A stretch of 64,000 nt of DNA from positions 1 to 64,000 of the forward strand of contig JADGBE010000003.1 of the NCBI GenBank assembly GCA_015231615.1. The letters run 5' to 3'. The stretch is from Desulfamplus sp. (lineage in GTDB: Bacteria; Desulfobacterota; Desulfobacteria; Desulfobacterales; Desulfobacteraceae). The notes beneath the pieces were generated by a model. That model did not search any database and was not told the origin of the DNA. It saw only the letters and a program-made list of their open reading frames with translations. Made by a program: the position numbers and the translations under genes. Shown in pieces: positions 31,293 to 41,249 of the stretch. The first letter of the stretch is position 1, and each line of letters starts with the position of its first letter.

Positions 31293-32410
31293 TTAGATAA
31301 CTCCTTATCTCTCAATAAATCTTTTATTGCAGGCACTGTTGTTGATGATTGTCCTGTAGCCTCTCCCATATTTAAAATAGGTAAAAGATTTGCTTGACCT
31401 GAATCCACAATATATTTTTTCCCAAGTCTTGGTAAAACCTCTGACATTGCCTCTAAATAGAGTCGTTTTTCAGTAACATCTTTTGCTTTAATGTACTCTT
31501 GATAGACAGAAGAGAATCTTGCAGCATCACCCATTGCACTATTAACTCGGTCAATTGCATAACCTTCAGCATCTTTTATAATGCGTTGGGCTTCACCTTT
31601 GGCAGCAGGAATCGCTTTATTATACTCCTCTTTTGCCTTGTAAATAAGCTGCTCTTTCTCTTGGACAGCCTCATTCACTTCGTTAAATGAAGCCTGCACA
31701 GGCTCTGGAACGTTAGTCCTCTTCATCTCGATAGTTACTATTTGTATTCCTGTTTCAGCCTCAATCATTTCTGTTTGGAGAAGCTCCCTTGCAGCAACAG
31801 CTATCTCTTCACGCTTGGAGATAACCTCGTTAATACTGCGATCTCCTACAACAGTACGCATAGTGGCTTCTGCCATATCTCTTAATATTGCATTAACATT
31901 GTTAACCCTAAACAGATAATTATATGGATCAGATATTCTATACTGCACAATCCAAGGGACAACAGCAACATTCAAATCACCTGTAAGCATAGCAGCAACG
32001 ATGTCTGTATTATCATTAGAGCGTAACGCAGCACCAGCAGCCACCTCTTCTTGACCGCTTATAAAGCCAAACTCTTCCTTATAAACTCTTTTTATTTTAA
32101 CCTTAGTAACCTTTTCAATACCTGAAGGAAATTTGAAGTTAAGTCCTGGTTGAGAGATTCTGCTATATTTCCCAAAACGCTGTATAACTCCAACCTCGTC
32201 AATCTCTACAGTGAAAAACATTGAGCTTCCAAAGAAGAGAAAAAATAGGACAAGAATCATCAATATTCCACCAGGGAATTTAAAATTTCTAAATTTTGAT
32301 ACTATATCATCAATTTGAGGCGGTGTTGGTATTCCCATGCCTCCGTCATTTCCATGCTTCTTTTCATACTGTTCTTGCTTTTCTCTGAGCTTATCCCAAT
32401 CCCAGTTCAT
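31289..32410 (-). CDS. hflK: FtsH protease activity modulator HflK
   Basis: FFTVEIDEVGVIQRFGKYSRISQPGLNFKFPSGIEKV; Pro/Gly-rich N-terminus; overlaps hflC by 4 bp. Confidence 0.93.
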   Translation of the reverse strand: MNWDWDKLREKQEQYEKKHGNDGGMGIPTPPQIDDIVSKFRNFKFPGGILMILVLFFLFFGSSMFFTVEIDEVGVIQRFGKYSRISQPGLNFKFPSGIEKVTKVKIKRVYKEEFGFISGQEEVAAGAALRSNDNTDIVAAMLTGDLNVAVVPWIVQYRISDPYNYLFRVNNVNAILRDMAEATMRTVVGDRSINEVISKREEIAVAARELLQTEMIEAETGIQIVTIEMKRTNVPEPVQASFNEVNEAVQEKEQLIYKAKEEYNKAIPAAKGEAQRIIKDAEGYAIDRVNSAMGDAARFSSVYQEYIKAKDVTEKRLYLEAMSEVLPRLGKKYIVDSGQANLLPILNMGEATGQSSTTVPAIKDLLRDKELSK

Positions 32411-32671
32411 AAAAATGTTTCCTGTAAAGCCATTATTAATAAGTTATTAAAATATCGGAGATATTCTCATAAAATACTCCACTGCCGAAACTTGATACTA
32501 TTACAATCTAATAATCTAAATTATTATAGATATTATTTAGCACATTATATCTAAGAGTAGATAGATTACATCAATTGATTTATTTTTCAAGGAAAAATGG
32601 CTTGGCAATCTTTAAAATCAAGGAGACAATCTGTTTTGAAGAGATTAAAATCTATTTTCAAAACAGATTTT

Positions 32672-35600
32672 TCAACCATTATTTACCCGCAACCCTATCT
32701 CTTTGAGTATCTTTTTTGTCTCAACAAGCGAGCGTGAAATTTTTTTATTTCTTGAACCAAGATTTACCTTCAGGGCATTTTCCGAGATATATTCATATTC
32801 AAAGCCATTAATAGGCAAGTGGCGAAAAGGTCGTTTTTGGTGAAGCTCTGAAAATACAAGGATAATTGAATTTAGGGTAACGTCCATCTTTTTTACTCCA
32901 GCCTTTATAGCAAGAATTCTTAACATTATTTTTAAGAGCATATTTAACCCCTCTTCAGGCAATTTACCAAATCGATCGATAAGCTCTTTTTGCATTGCTG
33001 TTATCTCTGAAACCTCTGTCATCTGTGATAATCTTCTATAGATTGTTAGCCTCTGCTCTATTGATTGGACATAATCTTCTGGAATATGGGCAGACATGGT
33101 TATATTTATTTCAGGCTCAAGTGCTGGTATTACAGGTTTTCCTTTAAGTTCACATACAGCTTCGTCAAGAAGTTTTAGAAACATATCATAACCAACTGCT
33201 GCAATATGACCAGATTGGGACGCACCAAGTGCAGAGCCAGCCCCCCTTATTTGAAGGTCCTTCATGGCAATCTGAAATCCAGCACCAAGGTCGCGGTGTT
33301 CCATTAAAGCCGAAAGTCTTTTTTTTGCATCACGAGATAGATTTTCCTCATTTTGAACAAACAGATAAGCATAAGCCTGTTCTTCGCCTCTGCCAATTCT
33401 TCCGCGCAATTGATAAATCTGGGCAAGTCCAAACCGCTCTGCTTTGTTTATTATCATGGTGTTGGCAGAAGGAATATCAAGACCTGATTCCACAATTGTG
33501 GTGCAGACCAGCATATCAATATCACGGTTGATAAAATCAACCATCACCTTTTCTAATGCTGACTCTTGCAATCTTCCATGTGCAATACCTATTTTCACCT
33601 GAGGAACGAGATTTTGGAGTTTTTCTGCCATTTTGAATATGGTTTCAATCTCATTGTGGATAAAAAATATCTGACCACCCCTTGCAAGCTCTTTTTTGAT
33701 AGCATCAGCAACAACAGCATCAGAATATTCGGAAATATAGGAGACAATAGCCTGTCTATCTTCTGGAGGGGTTGAAATTACGCTAATATCTCTCATGCCA
33801 GTTAAAGATAGATGCAAAGTTCTTGGAATTGGTGTAGCGGTAAGTGCCAATACATCAACTGTGGTCCTTTTTGCTTTAAGAGCCTCTTTATGTTTAACTC
33901 CAAAACGCTGCTCCTCATCAATAACCAGAAGCCCTAACGCTTTGAATACAACATCTTTTTGAAAAAGACGGTGGGTGCCAATTACAATATCAATTTTACC
34001 AGACTGCAGCCCGCTTAAAATTTGTCTCTGCTCTTTTGTTGTCCTAAATCTTGAAAGAGCTTCAACTGTTACTGCCCAGCCTTTGAAACGCTCTTTAAAT
34101 GTATGAAGATGCTGTTCAGCAAGAATAGTTGTTGGAACAACAATTGCCACCTGTTTGCCATCATTAACAGCTTTAAAGGCAGCTCGTATTGCAACTTCTG
34201 TCTTTCCATAACCCACATCTCCGCATACCAACCTATCCATTGGGGTCTCATTTTCCATATCTGATAGAACATCATCAATTGCCTTTAATTGATCTGGGGT
34301 CTCATCATAGGGAAAAGATGCTTGAAATTCATCATAAAAACTATCACTTGGGCTAAAGGCATGACCATTTTCAACTCTTCGTTTAGCATAGAGATTCAAA
34401 AGCTCGCCAGCCATCTTTTCAACCTCTTTTTTTGCCTTTTCAGTTGCCTTACCCCATGTTTTTCCGCCAATTTTATCAAGAATTGGGGTATATCCATCAA
34501 CTCCAATGTATTTTTCAACCATCTCCATTCTGTCAACTGGGAGATAGAGTCTGTCATCGTCTTTATAGGCAATCTGGATAAAATCGCCCGAAAGTCCGTC
34601 AATGGTGATTGTTTTTAGCCCCTCATACCTTCCAAGACCATGTTCTAAATGGACAACAATATCACCCTCTTTTAACTCTTCTGGTGTAATAAATCTGGTT
34701 TTTGCACGTTTGGTGCTTCTATTGATAACTCTTTTTTTTGCACCAAATATCTCTTGGTCTGTAATTATGGCAATAGAGCTTTCATGGTGAACAAAACCTG
34801 ATGAGAGATTACCTATTGTGTAATATGGCGGTAAACCTTTAATCTTAAAGGATAATTTATTGAAGTTATCAAAATTTATACTATCAAAAGATTGAAGTTC
34901 AACACCATAGGGTTTTAAAAGAGAGATAAGTCGCCCAACCTGAGCTTCGCTTGTGCATACAGCAACTGAAATAAGCCCCGATTCTCTATTTGCAAAAAAC
35001 CAATCCGCAAGTGGCTGCAAAATATGTTCATCATTGGAACTATTGCTATCTCTTTTTAACTTAGAAGAGATGGCAGCATTATCTTTAAAATTTAGATTAA
35101 TTGACGATGGTATAGACAGCAGCCCCTCCCCACCTATATTTGCAAGAAGGTAAGGATTTATATTGCTGGTATTTTCTGTTTGTAGATTATTGCTGATATT
35201 ATTTGTTTGTAGAATTTTGCTGATATTGTCTGTTTGCAGAATTTTGCTGATATTGTCTGTTTGCAGAATTTTGCTGATATTGTCTGTTTGCAGAATTTTG
35301 CTAATATTGTCTATTTGCAGAATGTTATTGTCTAAGATTAAATCCTTAAAAAGAATCTGCTTTTTATTGTGCAAATCTAAATAATATATAATTTCACTGA
35401 ACTTTATATAAATTGATTCTGGCGGAACACAGAGCCTCTGTTCACGCTTTGCATTTTCATAATTTTCTACAGCTTTAGCATAAAAAGAGTCAGCAATTGA
35501 GTTTATCTCATCTGGTCTATCTATAAAAAATAGTGTATCATCAGAAATATAGTTTAACAGCGAGTCAGTCTCTCCATAAACAATTGAAAGAAGGCTCTCT

Positions 35601-36535
35601 ATCTCTGGAAATCTTCCAAACTCCTTAATTTTGTCTAAATACTCCTTAATTTTTGTATTTGATAATCCACAATCACTTCCAGCTTGACGTAATCTTGCAA
35701 TAACTTGTGGAGTAGCCGATTTTTCAATAATCACCTCATTTGGTGGGATAATTATTGCTTCTGCTATCTCATCAACTCCACGCTGAGTTACAGGTGAGAA
35801 AAAACGCAAAGACTCAACATGATCAGAGGAAAAGTCGGTCTCATTATAGAGATCAATCCTTATTGGATTTTCGTAATTTGGAGAAAAAACATCTAAAATT
35901 TCACCTCTTACAGCATAATCTCCCGGCTCTTCTACAAGTGATGTCCGAACATAGCCGTTGGCATTTAGTCGGGCAATAAGAAGGTCTCTGTCAAGAGTCT
36001 CACCATTTACAACAAGATCAACTGCTTTGGATAGAATATTTTTAGGGACAATTTTTTGAAGTAATGTATCTATGCTTGTAATAATAAAGTAGTTGGAAGT
36101 AGGATCAATAAGTTTATAAAGTGCTGATACTCTTAAAGATGCTGTCTTTGAATGGTAGGATAGAGATTTAAAAGGTTGAAGATGGTATCCCGGAAAGTAA
36201 ATAATAGAAGAGTGCATCTCTGGCATGAAAAATAAAAGATCATCCATAAAACGGATAGCATCTCTATTTGTTGGAAATATTGCAGCAATATTGGAATAAA
36301 TATTATTAATGGCATTATTAGTAATAGTATCTGCTGTTTTAGAATAACTCCTATTATTAATCGTTTTATTGCTATTAGTTATGATTTCATTAAATAGTTT
36401 TGCTGCAGTATATGCTTTTGCAGCCCCATGACACCCTGTTACTTCAATATTATTATCTCTGTTATTAGCATTATTAGAACTTATTTTGGTAAAATTAGGG
36501 CTTATTTTAGTAATATTTAAAAGGTTTTTGAACAT
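32672..36535 (-). CDS. mfd: Transcription-repair coupling factor Mfd
   Basis: DRLVCGDVGYGKTEVAIRAAFKAV, LLVIDEEQRFGVKHKEALK, LALTATPIPRTLHLSLTGMRD, C-terminal TRCF domain; 1287 aa. Confidence 0.96.
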   Translation of the reverse strand: MFKNLLNITKISPNFTKISSNNANNRDNNIEVTGCHGAAKAYTAAKLFNEIITNSNKTINNRSYSKTADTITNNAINNIYSNIAAIFPTNRDAIRFMDDLLFFMPEMHSSIIYFPGYHLQPFKSLSYHSKTASLRVSALYKLIDPTSNYFIITSIDTLLQKIVPKNILSKAVDLVVNGETLDRDLLIARLNANGYVRTSLVEEPGDYAVRGEILDVFSPNYENPIRIDLYNETDFSSDHVESLRFFSPVTQRGVDEIAEAIIIPPNEVIIEKSATPQVIARLRQAGSDCGLSNTKIKEYLDKIKEFGRFPEIESLLSIVYGETDSLLNYISDDTLFFIDRPDEINSIADSFYAKAVENYENAKREQRLCVPPESIYIKFSEIIYYLDLHNKKQILFKDLILDNNILQIDNISKILQTDNISKILQTDNISKILQTDNISKILQTNNISNNLQTENTSNINPYLLANIGGEGLLSIPSSINLNFKDNAAISSKLKRDSNSSNDEHILQPLADWFFANRESGLISVAVCTSEAQVGRLISLLKPYGVELQSFDSINFDNFNKLSFKIKGLPPYYTIGNLSSGFVHHESSIAIITDQEIFGAKKRVINRSTKRAKTRFITPEELKEGDIVVHLEHGLGRYEGLKTITIDGLSGDFIQIAYKDDDRLYLPVDRMEMVEKYIGVDGYTPILDKIGGKTWGKATEKAKKEVEKMAGELLNLYAKRRVENGHAFSPSDSFYDEFQASFPYDETPDQLKAIDDVLSDMENETPMDRLVCGDVGYGKTEVAIRAAFKAVNDGKQVAIVVPTTILAEQHLHTFKERFKGWAVTVEALSRFRTTKEQRQILSGLQSGKIDIVIGTHRLFQKDVVFKALGLLVIDEEQRFGVKHKEALKAKRTTVDVLALTATPIPRTLHLSLTGMRDISVISTPPEDRQAIVSYISEYSDAVVADAIKKELARGGQIFFIHNEIETIFKMAEKLQNLVPQVKIGIAHGRLQESALEKVMVDFINRDIDMLVCTTIVESGLDIPSANTMIINKAERFGLAQIYQLRGRIGRGEEQAYAYLFVQNEENLSRDAKKRLSALMEHRDLGAGFQIAMKDLQIRGAGSALGASQSGHIAAVGYDMFLKLLDEAVCELKGKPVIPALEPEINITMSAHIPEDYVQSIEQRLTIYRRLSQMTEVSEITAMQKELIDRFGKLPEEGLNMLLKIMLRILAIKAGVKKMDVTLNSIILVFSELHQKRPFRHLPINGFEYEYISENALKVNLGSRNKKISRSLVETKKILKEIGLRVNNG
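35177..35338. repeat. In-frame 27-bp tandem repeat, 6 units, inside mfd (encodes LQTDNISKI units)
   Basis: TGTTTGCAGAATTTTGCTGATATTGTC units beginning at 35177, 35204, 35231, 35258, 35285, 35312. Confidence 0.95.
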
Positions 36536-36586
36536 TTTTTTCTTGATTTTCTCTTATATAAGAATTAATGGTAAAGCCATTTTTAA

Positions 36587-36662
36587 GCCGGCGTAACTCA
36601 GTTGGTAGAGTAGCTGATTCGTAATCAGCAAGCCAGCGGTTCGACTCCGCTCGTCGGCTCCA
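36587..36662 (+). tRNA. tRNA-Thr (anticodon CGT), CCA encoded
   Basis: Acceptor GCCGGCG/CGTCGGC, anticodon loop TTCGTAA in CTGAT-TTCGTAA-ATCAG-type stem, T-loop GGTTCGACTCC, 3' CCA. Confidence 0.95.
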
Positions 36663-36669
36663 TGATTAT

Positions 36670-36705
36670 AAAGCCTTTCAAGGGCTTGCTCTTGAAAGGC
36701 TTTTT
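36670..36705 (+). terminator. Intrinsic terminator downstream of tRNA-Thr
   Basis: AAAGCCTTTCAAG...CTTGAAAGGCTTTTT. Confidence 0.85.
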
Positions 36706-36780
36706 GTTTTCTATCCAAAAACTAATTTTTAGCCCGTTTTGTATGCACTTTGCAGCGGCTAATGTCAAGGAGGAAGTCTA

Positions 36781-37587
36781 ATGTCTTCATATTTTAGAAA
36801 TGCTATGGAGGTTTTCAAACTCCTAAATAAATCTAATTGCAAAGAGTGTTTTAAGCCAACATGCCTTGCATTTGCAGGCTCAGTATTCAAAGGTGAAAAA
36901 AGACTTCAGGAGTGTCCATATCTGCCCGCTGATGTTATTGCACAGTTCAAAGATGCACAGCAAAAGAGTCCTGCAATTGATCAGGGTGCTTCGGATATGA
37001 TGGAGAATTATAGGAAGTCGGTTGCACAAATTGACCTTGAATCAAAAGCAGCGGCTCTTGGAGGAATCTTTGCAGATGGCAGATTAACAATAAGGGTAAT
37101 GGGTAAAAGTGTAAGTATTGATCAACAGGGTAAAATATTTACAGATATTCATGCAAATCAGTGGGTTATAATGCCACTTCTTAACTATATTGTTCAATGT
37201 AAAGATTCTCCTATCTCTGGTATCTGGGTACCTTTTAGAGAGCTACCAAGCGGAAGAGCATGGCAAGGACTTTTTGAAAAGCAGTGTGAGGAGCTAATAA
37301 AGAAGGTAGCAGATACCTACCCTGGATTTTTTCAACAGATTCTTGAGCTATTTAATGGAAAAGAGGTAGAAAAACACTATAAATCAGATATTGCACTTGT
37401 AGTTTATCCGCTCCCTAAAATACCTCTTCTTATATGTTATTGGTTACCTGAAGATGGGATAGATTCTGATTTGAACCTTTTTTTTGATGCTAAAACTGAG
37501 GATTACCTCCATATTAACTCTATCTATGCCATTGGTGCTGGTTTAGCAAGAATGTTTGAAAAAATTGCTATAAATCATGGATTTTAA
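36781..37587 (+). CDS. DUF3786-type protein with N-terminal 4Fe-4S-binding-like Cys motif
   Basis: LNKSNCKECFKPTCLAFAGSVFKGEKRLQECPYL (CxxCx4C...C). Confidence 0.75.
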   Translation: MSSYFRNAMEVFKLLNKSNCKECFKPTCLAFAGSVFKGEKRLQECPYLPADVIAQFKDAQQKSPAIDQGASDMMENYRKSVAQIDLESKAAALGGIFADGRLTIRVMGKSVSIDQQGKIFTDIHANQWVIMPLLNYIVQCKDSPISGIWVPFRELPSGRAWQGLFEKQCEELIKKVADTYPGFFQQILELFNGKEVEKHYKSDIALVVYPLPKIPLLICYWLPEDGIDSDLNLFFDAKTEDYLHINSIYAIGAGLARMFEKIAINHGF

Positions 37588-37680
37588 TTTGCACGAGAGG
37601 CAAATTACTCGTATAGCACTACCAAAATATAATATACTTTGAGAGTTTAATGTTTATACCACAAATTTAGAGAGATATTT

Positions 37681-38553
37681 ATGGAAAAAATCGTTAATCA
37701 TATCAGCTCATGGCTAAAAGACTATTGTTTAAAATCAGGTTTAAATGGTTTTGTAGTCGGGGTGTCTGGTGGTATTGATTCTGCTGTAACTTCAACTTTG
37801 TGTGGTAAGACTGACTTGCAAGTTATCGCCTTAAATATGCCAATTTATCAATCTCCAAGCCAGTTAAATCTTGCAAATATCCATATTAATTGGCTTGAGA
37901 ACCATTTTAAGAATGTTAAAGGAATAATAATTGATTTGACTCCATCTTTTAAGGCAATTCAAGATAGCCTGCCCAAAGAGATTCAAGATGGTTTAACTAT
38001 GGCAAACACAAGGTCTCGCCTTCGTATGCTAACTCTTTACGCATTTGCAAGTCATCATAAGTTGCTTGTAGCTGGAACTGGCAACAAAGTTGAAGACTTT
38101 GGCGTTGGTTTTTATACTAAATATGGTGATGGCGGAGTTGATATTTCTCCAATTGCTGATCTATTTAAAACAGAAATTTTTGCCATTGGAAAATATTTGG
38201 GGATAAATGAAGATATAATCAATGCGCAGCCTACTGATGGTCTTTGGGAAGATGGCAGAACTGATGAATCACAGATTGGAGCAACCTATCCAGAGCTTGA
38301 GTGGGCAATGAGGTATGAACAGAATAAAAGCTATGTGAATGGATCTGAATATGACGAGAAATTTGAAACTCATAATCAAATCATTGGACAAGATAGGTTT
38401 AGGATTTTATCTGATAAAGAGTGTGATGAAAATTTGTTATCGCCAAGAGAGAAAGATGTGCTATCAATTTACAGAAGATTTAACAATATGAATCGTCATA
38501 AAATGGAGCCTATTCCAGTATGTAAGATACCTTATGGTTTAAATTCTTTATAA
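37681..38553 (+). CDS. nadE: NAD+ synthetase (NH3-dependent type)
   Basis: VVGVSGGIDSAVTS PP-loop; NTRSRLRMLTLYAFA; GTGNKVEDFGVGFYTKYGDGGVDISPIADLFKTE. Confidence 0.95.
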   Translation: MEKIVNHISSWLKDYCLKSGLNGFVVGVSGGIDSAVTSTLCGKTDLQVIALNMPIYQSPSQLNLANIHINWLENHFKNVKGIIIDLTPSFKAIQDSLPKEIQDGLTMANTRSRLRMLTLYAFASHHKLLVAGTGNKVEDFGVGFYTKYGDGGVDISPIADLFKTEIFAIGKYLGINEDIINAQPTDGLWEDGRTDESQIGATYPELEWAMRYEQNKSYVNGSEYDEKFETHNQIIGQDRFRILSDKECDENLLSPREKDVLSIYRRFNNMNRHKMEPIPVCKIPYGLNSL

Positions 38554-38580
38554 TGGTAGTGTAATAAATTTTATTCAATT

Positions 38581-38700
38581 GCAGATAATTATATAAATTG
38601 GCAGATAATTATATAAATTGGCAGATAATTATATAAATTGGCAGATAATTATATAAATTGGCAGATAATTATATAAATTGGCAGATAGTTATATGAATTG
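38581..38700. repeat. Intergenic 20-bp tandem repeat, 6 units (GCAGATAATTATATAAATTG)
   Basis: Five perfect copies at 38581-38680, sixth copy with 2 substitutions at 38681-38700. Confidence 0.98.
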
Positions 38701-38761
38701 AATGATAGGATTAGATAGATCATTTTTTCAATCATACAAATTTTTACTGGGGGATTTTAGT

Positions 38762-40273
38762 ATGGAGAATTTAAACGAAAGAGCTTTCTTAACTGATACA
38801 ACTCTTGATAAAAATAAATTTCAGAAGATTCATAAAGCATCTTTGGAGATTTTGAAGGAAAGGGGGCTTTGGGTAGGCTCTGAAGCACTTGTAGCTACAG
38901 CAAAATCTCATGGACTTAAAACTGACGGAGAAAAGGTATTTTTTACTGAATATGATGTTGAAAAGGCAATTTTAAATGCCTCTTCATCAAATAGATTTAC
39001 TCTGCTTGCCCGTAATCCAAAATATAACATTGATTTTAATATTGATTACAGTGCAACAGGGATAGGAAGATCAGCCCCATTTATATTTGATCCATCAGGA
39101 AAAAGACGTCAGGCAGATGGCAATGATTATATATCAGCTATTAAACTTGGTCAGATGCTTGATGCTGTTCAAATACAGGGCAATCTTGTCTATCCCGGGA
39201 ATGTTTCTAATGATAAACTGTTCCCATTTATGATGGCAAATCAGATACTTTACTCTGACAAACCATACAATATCTCATCAATTTCAGACCTTGAGATGCT
39301 TTGCATGGCATTTGATATTACACCAGAAACATTGAAAAAAAGAGATACTCTCTCTTTTGCTTCTACCTCTTCTAATAGCCATAATCTATCAGAAGATGAT
39401 AAAAACGAACAAATAAACACCAAAAAAAATGTTATCTCTTATGCTCAAAGCACTGTAAATTGCATATCTCCGTTGATTCTTGCAGGAGATCAAGGAGATT
39501 TTCTAATAGCTATGGCAGAACATGGAATTGCGATAAGCATCTCGCCATGCCCGTCTGCTGGAATGACTGGACCATGTTCAGTTCTTGGCAATGTGATTCT
39601 CAATAACTGTGAAGTGCTAAGTATTCTTGTTTTAACGCAGCTTATAAAGCCCGGACTACCTATATTTTACGGTGCTTTTCCATGCTCATGCGATATGAAA
39701 TCTATGAGCATAACCTATGGTGGTCCTGAAAGCCGAATGATGGAGTCTGGTGCTGCCTTGATGGGCAAAGCTTATGGCTTGCTTACACGTGGCAATGTTG
39801 GAATGAACGATGCACAAGCGTGCGATTTTCATGCTGGTGCTGAGTCAATGTTTTGCTTTATTAATGCCTTACAAAATAAGATAAATTTTCTTCCCGGATG
39901 TGGAATCATGTCAAGTTTTGCAGCAGCTTCATTGGAAAAATTGATTATGGACGCTGACCTTGCTGCTTATACTAAAAGATTTCTTGAACCAATTACTACT
40001 GATGATATTGATGAGCTTGTGGAGTTGATAAAAACAGTTGACCCCAAAATCAACTTTGTAACATCACCTCATACATTTACAAATTTCAGAAAGGCTTTGC
40101 ATCACCCTACACTCTTTTGGAGAACTAATTACGATAAATGGGAAGCAAAGGGAAAAACTCTCATTGATCAGGCAGCAGAGCGGGTCTCCATACTTTTAAA
40201 AACTTACTCTCAACCACCAATTGATCTAAATCTTGCATCACGTCTTAAAGATTACACTTATTCGGGAGAATAG
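38762..40273 (+). CDS. Trimethylamine methyltransferase (MttB) family protein, non-pyrrolysine type
   Basis: MttB-like sequence (FTLLARNPKYNIDF, PCPSAGMTGPCSVLGNVILNNCEVLSILVLTQLIKPGLPIFYG); continuous with no internal TAG; GGGGGA RBS before ATG 38762. Confidence 0.85.
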   Translation: MENLNERAFLTDTTLDKNKFQKIHKASLEILKERGLWVGSEALVATAKSHGLKTDGEKVFFTEYDVEKAILNASSSNRFTLLARNPKYNIDFNIDYSATGIGRSAPFIFDPSGKRRQADGNDYISAIKLGQMLDAVQIQGNLVYPGNVSNDKLFPFMMANQILYSDKPYNISSISDLEMLCMAFDITPETLKKRDTLSFASTSSNSHNLSEDDKNEQINTKKNVISYAQSTVNCISPLILAGDQGDFLIAMAEHGIAISISPCPSAGMTGPCSVLGNVILNNCEVLSILVLTQLIKPGLPIFYGAFPCSCDMKSMSITYGGPESRMMESGAALMGKAYGLLTRGNVGMNDAQACDFHAGAESMFCFINALQNKINFLPGCGIMSSFAAASLEKLIMDADLAAYTKRFLEPITTDDIDELVELIKTVDPKINFVTSPHTFTNFRKALHHPTLFWRTNYDKWEAKGKTLIDQAAERVSILLKTYSQPPIDLNLASRLKDYTYSGE

Positions 40274-40277
40274 CAGC

Positions 40278-40574
40278 ATGATTCTTAACGAACCATTGAT
40301 AATGGACTTTTTAGAAAATCAAAATTTACAACAAGAGAGCCACAATTTTATACATGAGTATAAAGGGTTAGGTGCTTTTGGCATGGACAGAGAAACTGAC
40401 GAGGAGACAATCATGTTTTATCTCCAAAAATTTTCTGAAGATAGATTTATGAAAGCATTTATCCCAAGGTTAAAAGATGAAGAGCTTGAAGCTCTTTACA
40501 ACATGATTAACACTCTTTTAAAAAAACATTTTTCAGAAGATGAATACCACTCACTTTTCCTTAAAGATAGATGA
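40278..40574 (+). CDS. Hypothetical small cytoplasmic protein
   Basis: ATG at 40278, 4 nt after the preceding stop; acidic, predicted helical; conserved-looking ORF. Track start at 40233 overlaps the upstream gene. Confidence 0.6.
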   Translation: MILNEPLIMDFLENQNLQQESHNFIHEYKGLGAFGMDRETDEETIMFYLQKFSEDRFMKAFIPRLKDEELEALYNMINTLLKKHFSEDEYHSLFLKDR

Positions 40575-40666
40575 TTAAAAAGAGATTTACTACCTGTTTC
40601 TATTGCAGGATATGGTGATTTATGCAAATATAATTAGCAGGTAACCTTATAGAAAAAGAGAATTTA

Positions 40667-41224
40667 ATGAAACTTGTTGTAACTGCTGATGTGCATGGAA
40701 GCTACTCCACATGGTTGACAATTAAAAGTATGCTTAAGCCAGAAGATGCTTTAGCTGTGGCGGGCGATCTATTTGGCACTTGTTATCCACGTTTACGGGA
40801 TAATGATTATCAACCCGAACGTATTCTTCAAGAGATTTCAGAATTTAATAATCCACTCTATTTCGTCTATGGTAACTGTGATAGCAAACTATTTTCTCCT
40901 GGCTACAAGGATAACTTAATATTTGATTTTATGAAGTTCAGAGTTTTTCTTCATCACGGAGACAAATATTTTAGTCAGATTCCACCAGAAATACTCTCTG
41001 AAGATGTTAATTTAGTAATACAGGGACACACTCATGTTTTTTCTATTGAGAAAAAAGTTTATACAAGAAACCAAGATAGTCATCACGAGCTAATATTTCT
41101 TAATCCAGGTTCTCTTGCAGCCCCACGAACATCTTTTTATACCTATGCAGTAGTTGACAGTAATGGAATAAAGATAATTGACATTAAAACAGCTACTTGT
41201 TTGAAATCTGTATCAACTATATAA
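40667..41224 (+). CDS. yfcE: YfcE-type metallophosphoesterase
   Basis: VTADVHGSYSTW, VAGDLFG, VYGNCDS, LHHGDKY, QGHTHV, LNPGSLAAPR metallophosphoesterase motifs. Confidence 0.88.
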   Translation: MKLVVTADVHGSYSTWLTIKSMLKPEDALAVAGDLFGTCYPRLRDNDYQPERILQEISEFNNPLYFVYGNCDSKLFSPGYKDNLIFDFMKFRVFLHHGDKYFSQIPPEILSEDVNLVIQGHTHVFSIEKKVYTRNQDSHHELIFLNPGSLAAPRTSFYTYAVVDSNGIKIIDIKTATCLKSVSTI

Positions 41225-41249
41225 AATTTAAAAAAAATTGGAGGGCATT

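Noticed and set aside
38581-38700. 20-bp repeats considered as a CRISPR array
   Set aside because: Units are directly abutting with no spacers and no cas genes in the window.
40233-40277. Upstream start for the 113-aa ORF
   Set aside because: Would overlap the MttB-like gene end; ATG at 40278 just after the stop is more plausible.
40271-40290. TAG stop of the MttB-like gene considered as a pyrrolysine codon
   Set aside because: Readthrough gives only a few residues before TAA, and the reading frame is already full length.
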